64,000 bases of DNA, taken from the NCBI GenBank assembly GCA_038210415.1, contig JBBQWS010000011.1, positions 1 to 64,000 on the forward strand, in the 5' to 3' direction. The translations under genes and the position numbers were made by a program. The stretch comes from JBBQWS01 sp038210415 (GTDB taxonomy: Bacteria > Actinomycetota > Actinomycetes > Prado026). Shown piece by piece: positions 1 through 7,190 of the stretch (positions are counted from its first letter, which is position 1; each line of letters begins with the position of its first letter). The notes under the pieces are model-generated. The model had not been told where the DNA came from and made no database searches. It saw only the letters and a list, made by a program, of their open reading frames with translations.

Positions 1-63
1 GGGGGCGACGGTGCGCTCTTCGAGCTCGGGATCGAGGATGATCATCAGTTCATAGCGACGCAT
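1..63 (-). CDS. rpsF: 30S ribosomal protein S6, N-terminal 21 residues (runs off the window)
   Basis: The reverse strand reads from an ATG at 63 into MRRYELMIILDPELEE, the N-terminus of ribosomal protein S6, a primary 16S rRNA binder that pairs with S18 in the 30S platform. A strong AGGAGG Shine-Dalgarno lies about 8 bases upstream of the ATG (plus-strand cctcct at 75-80), which fixes the start. Only the first 21 codons are inside the window; the rest, usually followed by ssb, rpsR and rplI, would lie to the left. Identification rests on a short but highly characteristic N-terminus. Confidence 0.9.
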   Translation of the reverse strand, partial: MRRYELMIILDPELEERTVAP

Positions 64-92
64 ACGAAAACCCACCTCCTTTGGACTAGGCG

Positions 93-111
93 GCCACGGT
101 CTCTCCGTGGC
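93..111 (-). promoter_or_regulatory. Hairpin in the rpsF leader
   Basis: GCCACGG (93-99) and CCGTGGC (105-111) form a perfect 7-bp stem around a 5-base loop, in the 5' leader of rpsF. In many bacteria the S6:S18 complex represses its own operon by binding a leader hairpin. Whether this stem is such a site is inference; I could not match the known CCG-bulge motif with certainty. Confidence 0.35.
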
Positions 112-147
112 AGGAGGGTGACGTGCGTCAACACGTACAACCCGGCA

Positions 148-177
148 AGGTTAGCCGCTGGGTCCAGGCAGCCCTAA
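148..177 (-). promoter_or_regulatory. Possible promoter of rpsF
   Basis: On the reverse strand TTAGGG (-35 like, 172-177) and TAACCT (-10 like, TAnnnT, 148-153) are separated by 18 bases. This would start transcription about 80 bases before rpsF and include the hairpin at 93-111 in the leader. The -35 is a weak match. Confidence 0.35.
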
Positions 178-199
178 TCGGCCGTCGTACCCTCGGGGG

Positions 200-988
200 A
201 TGACGATCCAGATCGGTGCCCACGTCGACCAGACCGACCCGCTGGCCGAGGCCGTGGCCCGGAAGGCCGACCTCGTCCAGTTCTTCCTCGGCGACCCGCA
301 GGGGTGGAAGGCTCCGGTTGTCGCGTACGCCGGTGGGGCGGCCGGCCTGCGGGCCGACGCGAGCGCCGCGGGCACGAGGCTGTATGTCCACGCGCCATAC
401 GTCCTGAACGTCGCCACCACCAACAACCGGATCCGGATCCCTTCCCGCAAGCTGCTTCAGCAGCACGTCGACGCAGCCGCCGAGATCGGCGCGGCCGGGC
501 TCATCGTGCACGGCGGCCACGTGCTCGCCGCTGACGATCCGGCGCTCGGCTACGACAACTGGCGCAAGACCTTCGAGCGGATGGACTGCAAGGTGCCGGT
601 GCTGATCGAGAACACCGCGGGAGGCGACCACGCGATGGCCCGCCGGCTGGATGCGATCGCGCGGCTGTGGGACGCCCTCGACGGCTACGACGTCGGGTTC
701 TGCCTCGACACCTGTCACGCGTGGGCCGGGGGCATCGACCTCCCGACGGCGGTCGAGCGGGTGCGCGCGATTACCGGACGGATCGACCTGGTCCACGCGA
801 ACGACAGCAAAGACGACTTCGACTCCGGCCGCGACCGGCACGACAACTTCGGCAGCGGGTCGATCGACCCCGACGAGCTGACGGCGGTCGTCGCCGCTGC
901 AGGGGCGCCGGTGGTCTGCGAGACGCCCGGCGGGCTCGAGGGTCAGGCCTCGGACATCGAGTTCCTGCGGGCGCGCCTACCCGGCTGA
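200..988 (+). CDS. nfo: Endonuclease IV (AP endonuclease family 2)
   Basis: A 262-residue TIM-barrel protein with the metal-site signatures of endonuclease IV in order: YVHAPYVLN (about 62-70), HGGHV (about 104), IENTAGG (about 137), LDTCHAWAGG (about 170), HANDSKDDFDSGRDRH (about 199) and CETPGG (about 240). The family cleaves DNA at abasic sites during base excision repair with a three-zinc centre of His, Glu and Asp residues. Start is ATG 200; the Shine-Dalgarno is weak (gggg just upstream). It runs divergently from rpsF and its last 46 bases overlap the end of the convergent DUF5317 gene. Confidence 0.9.
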   Translation: MTIQIGAHVDQTDPLAEAVARKADLVQFFLGDPQGWKAPVVAYAGGAAGLRADASAAGTRLYVHAPYVLNVATTNNRIRIPSRKLLQQHVDAAAEIGAAGLIVHGGHVLAADDPALGYDNWRKTFERMDCKVPVLIENTAGGDHAMARRLDAIARLWDALDGYDVGFCLDTCHAWAGGIDLPTAVERVRAITGRIDLVHANDSKDDFDSGRDRHDNFGSGSIDPDELTAVVAAAGAPVVCETPGGLEGQASDIEFLRARLPG

Positions 989-1557
989 GCCGGCTTCGAG
1001 TCGGCCGACCCGCTCGATCGCGAGAGCAACCGGCCCAGGCGAGACCGGCAGACCACGTGGGCGCCGTAGGTCAGGCCTCCGACGATGAGGACGTCACCGA
1101 CGCTGACCACGTTGGCCAGCGGCAGCGGGACCGGCCACGCGAAGACGTCGCCCAGCCAGGGAAGCACCGCATGCGCGCGCACGCCACTGTTGACGAAGCC
1201 TTCGGGGTGCACCGGCAGGCCGGCCGCCTTGAGGGCGCCGGCTCGGGCGGGCAGCGTGCCGTCGTTCAGGGCGATGGTCACGCCGTTGCTCACGGCGCCG
1301 AGCGCGACGAAGAGCAGGCCCGGGATCTTGCGGTTGAGCCAGATGAACGCGCCCGCCATGACGTAGGTCGCGATGTGGATGCCGGACAAGAGCGCAGGCA
1401 GGCCGTCGGGCACGATCTCGATGATGACGACCTGCAGCACGAGAGCGACGGGCGGCAGCCACAACGCCCGCACCGGCAGCTCGGCCAGCCGCCGACCGGA
1501 CCCACCGAGCACCAGGGCAGACAGCACCCCCAGGACGGCCGCAACGAGGATCAACAT
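943..1557 (-). CDS. DUF5317 family integral membrane protein
   Basis: A 204-residue protein with an ATG start at 1557 preceded by GTGGGAG. About five or six hydrophobic segments are visible, beginning MLILVAAVLGVLSALVLGG and continuing through LLFVALGAVSNGVTIALN. The LND-GTLPAR stretch after the fourth segment resembles the actinobacterial DUF5317 family, whose function is unknown. The C-terminus is polar and basic. It lies downstream of a 33-codon gene on the same strand, separated by a strong hairpin, so the two may be co-regulated. No enzymatic motif seen. Confidence 0.65.
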   Translation of the reverse strand: MLILVAAVLGVLSALVLGGSGRRLAELPVRALWLPPVALVLQVVIIEIVPDGLPALLSGIHIATYVMAGAFIWLNRKIPGLLFVALGAVSNGVTIALNDGTLPARAGALKAAGLPVHPEGFVNSGVRAHAVLPWLGDVFAWPVPLPLANVVSVGDVLIVGGLTYGAHVVCRSRLGRLLSRSSGSADSKPAQPGRRARRNSMSEA

Positions 1558-1586
1558 GGCGCTCCCACCTCACGCAGTTCGGGTGC

Positions 1587-1618
1587 CAGGAGGGGCCGTG
1601 TCACCACGACCCCTCCTG
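1587..1618 (-). terminator. Long inter-gene hairpin, possible attenuator
   Basis: CAGGAGGGG (1587-1595) pairs with CCCCTCCTG (1610-1618), and inside it CGTG (1597-1600) pairs with CACG (1605-1608) around TCAC, giving a 13-bp stem with one mismatch. It sits between the 33-codon gene and the DUF5317 gene. No T-run follows on either strand, so it may attenuate, stabilise or process the transcript rather than terminate it cleanly. Confidence 0.55.
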
Positions 1619-1627
1619 CTGGGTCGG

Positions 1628-1729
1628 TCAGAGCCACTTCCACCCGGCGCCGACGACCGCGACCAGGGCGATCAGGGAGCTGGCTGCAACGGTGCTGCGA
1701 ACCACGATTCCTTTGGTGAACTGCGACAT
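1628..1729 (-). CDS. 33-residue single-span membrane microprotein
   Basis: The reverse strand encodes a short ORF from ATG 1729 to TGA 1628: MSQFTKGIVVRSTVAASSLI followed by ALVAVVGAGWKWL. It has a polar basic N-terminus, one hydrophobic segment (about residues 9-28) and an aromatic/basic end. A purine-rich GAGGGGA ribosome site lies 8-9 bases before the ATG. It heads a two-gene unit with the DUF5317 membrane protein and is separated from it by a strong hairpin. Function is unknown; a small membrane regulator or a leader peptide are both possible. Support is the good ribosome site and coherent membrane-peptide sequence, not homology. Confidence 0.6.
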   Translation of the reverse strand: MSQFTKGIVVRSTVAASSLIALVAVVGAGWKWL

Positions 1730-1934
1730 GAGAATTCCCCTCGATCAGATCTACCGGTGCAGCACGAGCGCATCGGGTTCTCCCGGTGAGCTTCCGTCGG
1801 GCTGCTTACTCTTAGTGATCGACCGCTACTCAACGCGGTCAATACGCCGAATGCGGGAAGCGCCCTAAGGGCTTTGCACTAGGCGACCGACCGGCCCCTG
1901 TCGGGCGCGCGGTCGGCGGGCTAGCCTCTGGAAC
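1730..1934. promoter_or_regulatory. Divergent intergenic region with several dyads
   Basis: This 205-base gap separates the 33-codon gene (reverse) from the secreted FN3 gene (forward). It contains GACCGC/GCGGTC (about 1821-1840, 8-base loop), a GCCC-TAA-GGGC stem near 1861-1871 and a GC-rich dyad near 1885-1916. On the reverse strand TTGACC lies at 1837-1842 as a possible -35 element, but no convincing -10 follows. The reverse strand carries GCAAAGCC, an 8-mer shared with class I c-di-GMP riboswitches, but the other conserved parts are missing. I cannot assign a regulatory class. Confidence 0.3.
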
Positions 1935-3581
1935 GTGGCGGTCATGGGGCAGCGGGCGCGGACGTTGGGTTTCCTCGCGGGCTGCGCGGTGCTGGCACTG
2001 GCGGTGGTCGGGCCCGCGCGGGCCGACCCGACCTTCCAGCTCACCGGCACCCTGCGCACGGCCACGGGCGAGCCGGTCTGCGGACAGATCGACGTCGCCG
2101 ACCCCGCCAGCGGCACCTCGGTGGGGTCCCCCGTCACCGACGGCACGTTCAGCCTGACCGTCCCCGCGGGCGACGAAGTCGTGACCGTGACCGACGGCGG
2201 CTGCCCGACGGCGGGGCTGCCGTCCGGCTGGCAGCTCCCGCCGTTCCCGCTGACCGTGGTGGCCGATTCGTCGCTCGACCTCGCCCTCCCGGGCACGGTG
2301 CCGTTGACCCTCACGGTGCTGAGCCCCACCGGGACGCCGGTCGAGGGCGCTGTGGTGACCGGTAGCGACGCGGCCGACCCGTACCTCTCGTCCGTAGGAA
2401 CGTTGGCGCCGGTGCAAAGCCTGTCCGGCGTCACGGATGCGACCGGCGCGGTGACGCTGCTGGCGTTCGGCGACGCCGACCTCGCCCACCTCGGGATCAC
2501 CGGCAACCTGTCGGGTGGCCCCGGGTCCGCGCAGATCCAGCACCTGCAGCTCCAGACCGCGAAGAGCCTGCCGGTGGCTCTCGGCCCGGCGGCGGCGCCA
2601 CGGGTCTATTCGCCGCCGGGCCCACCCACCACCGTGCTCGCCTTCCCCACCGGGCTCGTGACCGCGCCCAAGGTCAGGGTGAGCTGGCTCGCTCCCGCGT
2701 CGAACGGCGGTTCGCCGATCACCGGGTACGTCGCCACGGCGACGCCGGGCGGCTCGACGGTCGAGTCCTCGCCCACCCTCACCAGCGTGCTCTTCGCCGG
2801 TCTTGACGTGACCACCGAGTACACCTTCTCGGTGGCGGCGGGCAACGCGATCGGCCCCGGTCCGGCCTCCGACCCGAGTGCCGTCGTGGTCCCCGGCGTG
2901 TTCGACACCACGCCGCCGGTCCCCTCGATGACGGGGCCGGCGCTCCCCGTCTCGCTCGGCACGGCCACCGCGGTGACCTGGACCGCCACCGACCAGTCCG
3001 GGATCGGCTCGTACGACCTCCGCTGGCGGACGGCCCTGGCGGATGGCGTCTTCGGGAGCCTGACCACCAAGGTGCAGCTGACCGCGACGACGGCGTCCAG
3101 CACCAACATGCCGATAGCTGCGGGCACGACGATGTGCTTCTCCGTGCGCGCGAAGGACCGCGCGGGCAACGTCTCGGGCTGGACCGGCGAGCGGTGCACG
3201 ACCCGCCCGCTGGACGACCGCGGACTCGTCATCGGCCCAGGCTGGACGCAGACCACGCCCACCAACGCCTACGGGCGGACGCTGTCCACCGGCGCGCTCG
3301 ACGCAACCATGGGCCTTTCTGTCACGTCGTTCCAGCAGCTCGTGCTCGTCGCCAACACCTGCCGCACGTGCGGCACGGTGGAGGTATCCGTGGACGGCGT
3401 CGTCATCGGCAGCATCGACACCTACTCGGCCGGATCGAAGGTCGTCCGCAAGGTGCTGCTCACTCTCGTGCCGCTCGACGGGTGGCCCGTGCACTCGGGC
3501 CCGTTGAGCCTGCGCGTGAGCTCACCGGGCCACGCCGTACAGGTCGACGGGATCGCCCTCGTCGCACCGACGGGTCCTTAG
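1935..3581 (+). CDS. Secreted fibronectin type III domain protein
   Basis: A 548-residue exported protein with a GTG start. Residues 1-30 form a signal peptide (basic start, LGFLAGCAVLALAVVG, cleavage near ARA-DP). The mature part is beta-rich: two Ig-like/carboxypeptidase-regulatory-like segments (about 33-210), an FN3 domain (about 228-318, PGPPTTV to AGNAIGPGPAS), a second FN3-like segment (about 325-425) that ends GNVSGWTGERC, and a C-terminal beta-sandwich with CRTCGTVEVSVDG. No catalytic motif or cell-wall anchor was seen. Likely an extracellular adhesin or scaffold; function unknown. It is followed by the FemX-like gene after 17 bases. Confidence 0.7.
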   Translation: MAVMGQRARTLGFLAGCAVLALAVVGPARADPTFQLTGTLRTATGEPVCGQIDVADPASGTSVGSPVTDGTFSLTVPAGDEVVTVTDGGCPTAGLPSGWQLPPFPLTVVADSSLDLALPGTVPLTLTVLSPTGTPVEGAVVTGSDAADPYLSSVGTLAPVQSLSGVTDATGAVTLLAFGDADLAHLGITGNLSGGPGSAQIQHLQLQTAKSLPVALGPAAAPRVYSPPGPPTTVLAFPTGLVTAPKVRVSWLAPASNGGSPITGYVATATPGGSTVESSPTLTSVLFAGLDVTTEYTFSVAAGNAIGPGPASDPSAVVVPGVFDTTPPVPSMTGPALPVSLGTATAVTWTATDQSGIGSYDLRWRTALADGVFGSLTTKVQLTATTASSTNMPIAAGTTMCFSVRAKDRAGNVSGWTGERCTTRPLDDRGLVIGPGWTQTTPTNAYGRTLSTGALDATMGLSVTSFQQLVLVANTCRTCGTVEVSVDGVVIGSIDTYSAGSKVVRKVLLTLVPLDGWPVHSGPLSLRVSSPGHAVQVDGIALVAPTGP

Positions 3582-3598
3582 CCGCATAGGGTCGGAGC

Positions 3599-4711
3599 AT
3601 GACGCTCGACGTCCGACCCATCAGCGCGGCCGACCTGCTCGACTTCGTCGGGTCGCGCTCGGGCAGCTTTCTCCAGCTGCCTTCGTGGGCGGGCGTCAAG
3701 GCCGAGTGGCTGCACGAAAGGCTCGGCTGGTTCGACGACGACAAGCTCGTCGGTACCGCTCTCGTGCTGCTACGGCAGACCCCTCGGCTCAAGCGCTACC
3801 TCGCGTACATCCCTGAGGGCCCGGTCATCGACTGGAACGCGTACGACACCGCAGCCGTCCTGCAGCCGTTGCTCGACTGCCTCAAGCGCCGTCATGTCTT
3901 CACGGTGAAGATGGGCCCTCAGGCCGTAGTCCGGACCTGGCAGGCCGACACGATCAAGACAGCCATCGCTGACGGGGGAGCAGAGCGGCTGCTGGAGCTC
4001 ACCCCCGATACGACCGACCCGGCCGCGATCGCCCTCGGCGACCGGCTCCGGGACCTGGGTTGGCTGCAGGCCACCGGCAACGGAGCCGGCTTCGGCGACT
4101 TCCAACCCAGGTACGTCTTCCAGGTGCCGCTCGCGGGGCGCACCCTCGACGACGTACTGGGCGGCTTCAACCAGCTGTGGCGCCGCAACATCAAGAAGGC
4201 GGCCAAGGCTGGCGTCGGCGTCAGCCAAGGCGGGTACGACGACCTCGCCGACTTCCACGCGCTGTACGTGGAGACCGCTGGCCGCGACCGGTTCACGCCG
4301 CGTCCGCTGCACTACTTCCAGCGGATGTGGACTGTCATGCGCGACGAGGACCCGGACCGGATCCGGCTGTACCTCGCCCATCGCGAGGGTGAGCTGCTCG
4401 CTGCCACCACCTGGGTCCGCGTGGGCAGTCACGTCTGGTACTCCTACGGTGCCTCGAGCACGCAGGGCCGCGAGCACCGCGGCAGCAACGCCGTGCAGTG
4501 GCAGATGATCGCCGACGCGCACGCGGCCGGCGCCGACGTCTACGACCTGCGCGGGATCTCCGACACGCTCGACCCCGACGACCACTTGTTCGGGCTGATC
4601 CAGTTCAAGCTCGGCACCGGGGGCTCGGCCGTCGAGTACCTCGGTGAGTGGGACTTCCCGCTGTCACCCGTCCTGCACCGAGCTTTCACGATGTACCTGA
4701 ACCGCCGCTAG
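3599..4711 (+). CDS. FemX/FemAB-type peptidoglycan interpeptide-bridge aminoacyltransferase
   Basis: A 370-residue protein of the FemABX/GNAT-like fold. Family features are FLQLPSWAGVKAEWLHE at about 22-38, AYIPEGPVIDW at about 67-77, the basic WRRNIKKAAKAGV stretch in the middle, and a second-domain core with YGASSTQGREHRGSNAVQWQ followed by YDLRGIS. Fem enzymes transfer amino acids from aminoacyl-tRNA onto the third residue of lipid II stem peptides at the cytoplasmic membrane. The long helical coiled-coil arm of staphylococcal FemA seems absent, as in FemX. It is paired with an alanine-racemase-like gene 34 bases downstream. ATG 3599 follows GGGTCGGAGC. Confidence 0.85.
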   Translation: MTLDVRPISAADLLDFVGSRSGSFLQLPSWAGVKAEWLHERLGWFDDDKLVGTALVLLRQTPRLKRYLAYIPEGPVIDWNAYDTAAVLQPLLDCLKRRHVFTVKMGPQAVVRTWQADTIKTAIADGGAERLLELTPDTTDPAAIALGDRLRDLGWLQATGNGAGFGDFQPRYVFQVPLAGRTLDDVLGGFNQLWRRNIKKAAKAGVGVSQGGYDDLADFHALYVETAGRDRFTPRPLHYFQRMWTVMRDEDPDRIRLYLAHREGELLAATTWVRVGSHVWYSYGASSTQGREHRGSNAVQWQMIADAHAAGADVYDLRGISDTLDPDDHLFGLIQFKLGTGGSAVEYLGEWDFPLSPVLHRAFTMYLNRR

Positions 4712-4745
4712 TCCACCGATCGACCGCAGAGATGCCGAGGTACTC

Positions 4746-5774
4746 ATGCTGAGCCTGCACGTCGATGCTCCACGCTGGCGGGCCCACGCTGACGCCGTGC
4801 TCCTCGGGACGCCCGGGCTCGTACCGGTCATCAAGGGGAACGGCTACGGCTTCGGGCGCCCGGTGCTCGCCGCGGAGGCCGCCCGCCTGGGTGTCCCTAC
4901 CGTCGCGGTGGGTCAGGCCGCCGAGATCGCCGACGTCCGGCCGGCGTTCGACGGCGACATCCTGGTCATGCAGCCCGAGCTGCCCGGAGCGGGCGCGCCC
5001 GGGGCCGACGACCGGGTGCTGCGCACGGCCGCGACCCTGGAGGCCGTACGGACGCTGGCCGGACAGCGCGTCGTCGTCGAGGTCCTCACGTCGATGCAGC
5101 GGTTCGGGCTCACCGACGTCGAGCTCGGCCAGCTCGCCGACCTGCTACCGAGCATCCGGTTCGAGGGCGTGGCGCTGCACCTGCCGATCGACGCGGGCGC
5201 GGTCGGCCGGGTCGCTGAGGTCGACGACCGGCTGGCCACGTTGCGCGCCGCGAACATCCCGATCGGCACCCTCTGGGTCAGCCACCTCACCGACGCCGAG
5301 CTCGGCCGGGTCGCGGCGGCCCACCCCGACGTCGCGTTCCGGTCCAGGATCGGCACCCGCCTGTGGCTCGGGGAGCGCACGGCGGCCCAGGCCCGGTCGA
5401 CGGTCCTGGCGGCGCACCGGCTGCGCAAGGGCCAGCGCTTCGGGTACCGGCAGCACAAGGCTCCCCGCGACGGCATTCTCCTGGTCGTCGGCGGCGGCAC
5501 CGCCAACGGCGTCGCCCTGTCGGCGCCCAGCCCGGCGCAAGGGATCACCCAACGAGTCAAGGTCGCGGCCATCGGCACGCTTGAGGCAGTCGGGCGCAGC
5601 CTCTCCCCGTTCCATGTCGACGGGTCGCAACGCTGGTTCGCCGAGCCGCCGCACATGCAGGTCTCGATGCTCTGGCTGCCGGACGGGGTCGTCGTACCTG
5701 CCGTCGGCAGCGAGATCGACGTCGACGTCAGGATGACCACGTCGACGTTCGACGAGGTGCTGCTCGAGGACTAG
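4746..5774 (+). CDS. Alanine racemase-like PLP protein, catalytic tyrosine apparently missing
   Basis: A 342-residue fold-type III PLP protein. The PLP lysine motif VIKGNGYGFG (K30) and the second-site motif RIGTRLWLG (about 200) match alanine racemase. In the C-terminal domain the position where the family has GYADG with its catalytic tyrosine reads GGGTANG (about 248-254). Protein length is short for Alr (about 370). It forms a pair with the FemX-like gene upstream. It may be a racemase with altered residues, a differently specialised PLP enzyme, or a non-catalytic homologue. It ends 4 bases inside the convergent GT87 gene. Confidence 0.75.
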   Translation: MLSLHVDAPRWRAHADAVLLGTPGLVPVIKGNGYGFGRPVLAAEAARLGVPTVAVGQAAEIADVRPAFDGDILVMQPELPGAGAPGADDRVLRTAATLEAVRTLAGQRVVVEVLTSMQRFGLTDVELGQLADLLPSIRFEGVALHLPIDAGAVGRVAEVDDRLATLRAANIPIGTLWVSHLTDAELGRVAAAHPDVAFRSRIGTRLWLGERTAAQARSTVLAAHRLRKGQRFGYRQHKAPRDGILLVVGGGTANGVALSAPSPAQGITQRVKVAAIGTLEAVGRSLSPFHVDGSQRWFAEPPHMQVSMLWLPDGVVVPAVGSEIDVDVRMTTSTFDEVLLED

Positions 5775-7177
5775 TCGCCCGAGGCGGACCCCACGGTGGT
5801 CAACGCCTCGCGCAACGGCGTGTGCCGCAGGTCAGGCGCGCCGTCGAGCACCCCGCCGGCCGGGTCGTCCGAACCATCCGCTCGGATCGGGTCGTGCTCG
5901 GGCCGCAGGATGTCGCGGACGATCACGCCGCAGACCCACAGGGTGGTCGCGATGCGAAGGAACGTCGCGCCCGTGTGGGTCCACTCGGGGATGCCGAGGT
6001 CCGGGTTGGACAGCCCTTCCAGGTGCCACCAAACGGCGACGAAGTAGACGACCTCGCCGGTCTGCCAGATCATCCAGTCACGCCAGCGCGGCCGGGCGAG
6101 CGGGAAGAGGGCCAGCAGCCACAGCACGTACTGCGGTGAGTAGACCTTGTTCGTGATGAGGAAGGCCGCGATCGCGAGAAAGCACAGCTGCCACAGCCGA
6201 GGCCGCCGCGGTGCGAACAGGGCCAGCCCGGCGATCGCCACGCAGAGCACCACGAACGAACCGCTCGCGACGGTGTTGAGCGATGACTGCTGGATGTAGA
6301 AGCCGGAGCGGTCGAGGGCGTACCAAGGTGAGCCGAAGCCGGCCTCGCGGTTCTGCGAGAACGTGTAGAACAGGCCCCAGCCGTCCGGCCACGCGAGCCG
6401 CACGGGCAGGTTGACCGCGACCCAGCTGGCGGCCGTCGCGACGAGCAGCCGACCATACGGACGCAGCTGGCCGCTGCGGAAGCACAGCAGGAAGAGCGGC
6501 CCCAGCAGCACGAGCGGGTAGAACTTCGCCGCCACCGCGAGCCCCAGCAGCACCCCCGCGAGCACGGGTCGACGCCGCGCCCACGCGAGTCCGAAGCCGG
6601 CGGTGAGCGCCACCGCTGGCAGGTCCCAGTTGATGTACGCGGCCAGCAGCAGGCTCGGTGCCACCGCGAACATGGCGGCGTCCCACGGGCGCCGGCCGGC
6701 GGTACGGGCGATCAGCCAGGTGGTCGCGAGGGCGCAGGCCGCGAGCAACAGGACGGTCAGGTCGAAGAAGGTCCGGCTACGGTCGACCTCGTCCTGGTCG
6801 CCCTGGACGACGTGGGTGATCCAACCGACCACGGCGATCACGGCCCCGCTGAGCACGGGGTACTCCAGCGCCGGGTGGTCCACGTCGGGCGAGGAGTATG
6901 GGGAGCCGCCGTTGACCAGGTCGCCGCGGCTGCGGTAGAGGAAGGCGATGTCGGAGTAGCACAGGTGCGGGTAGATGCCGTCTCCGGTCCAGGCCTCGGC
7001 CCGGCAGGGCTGCTTGGCCAGCAGGCCGAGGGCACAGACCAGCGTCGTGAGGATCAGCAGCACCGCCATCACCCGGGACGTGCCCGGGCGGATCCGACGT
7101 CCGGCCGGCCCGCCCAGCCCGGCGCTGGCCGCGGCGACCACCGGGTCGTCCTGCGACGGCCACACCAGGTCGGTCAC
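5771..7177 (-). CDS. GT87 (DUF2029) polyprenol-phosphate-mannose-type membrane glycosyltransferase
   Basis: The start chosen is GTG 7177, 13 bases after the stop of the penicillin-binding protein gene and preceded by GGGGAG; an upstream in-frame ATG at 7273 would lie inside that gene. The product is 468 residues with about ten membrane spans. After the first span, an extracytoplasmic loop carries YSDIAFLYRSRGD with paired acidic residues, followed by PYSSPDVDHPALEYPV, typical of GT-C enzymes of family 87. These mannosyltransferases use polyprenyl-phosphate mannose to build lipoglycans. It probably shares a transcript with the penicillin-binding protein. Confidence 0.8.
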   Translation of the reverse strand: MTDLVWPSQDDPVVAAASAGLGGPAGRRIRPGTSRVMAVLLILTTLVCALGLLAKQPCRAEAWTGDGIYPHLCYSDIAFLYRSRGDLVNGGSPYSSPDVDHPALEYPVLSGAVIAVVGWITHVVQGDQDEVDRSRTFFDLTVLLLAACALATTWLIARTAGRRPWDAAMFAVAPSLLLAAYINWDLPAVALTAGFGLAWARRRPVLAGVLLGLAVAAKFYPLVLLGPLFLLCFRSGQLRPYGRLLVATAASWVAVNLPVRLAWPDGWGLFYTFSQNREAGFGSPWYALDRSGFYIQQSSLNTVASGSFVVLCVAIAGLALFAPRRPRLWQLCFLAIAAFLITNKVYSPQYVLWLLALFPLARPRWRDWMIWQTGEVVYFVAVWWHLEGLSNPDLGIPEWTHTGATFLRIATTLWVCGVIVRDILRPEHDPIRADGSDDPAGGVLDGAPDLRHTPLREALTTVGSASGD

Positions 7178-7190
7178 GGCCCCACTCCCC

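Noticed and set aside
1861..1900. c-di-GMP class I riboswitch, suggested by GCAAAGCC on the reverse strand
   Set aside because: The conserved GGCAAACC loop and the 3' GGTTGCC-type receptor are missing; one 8-mer alone is not enough.
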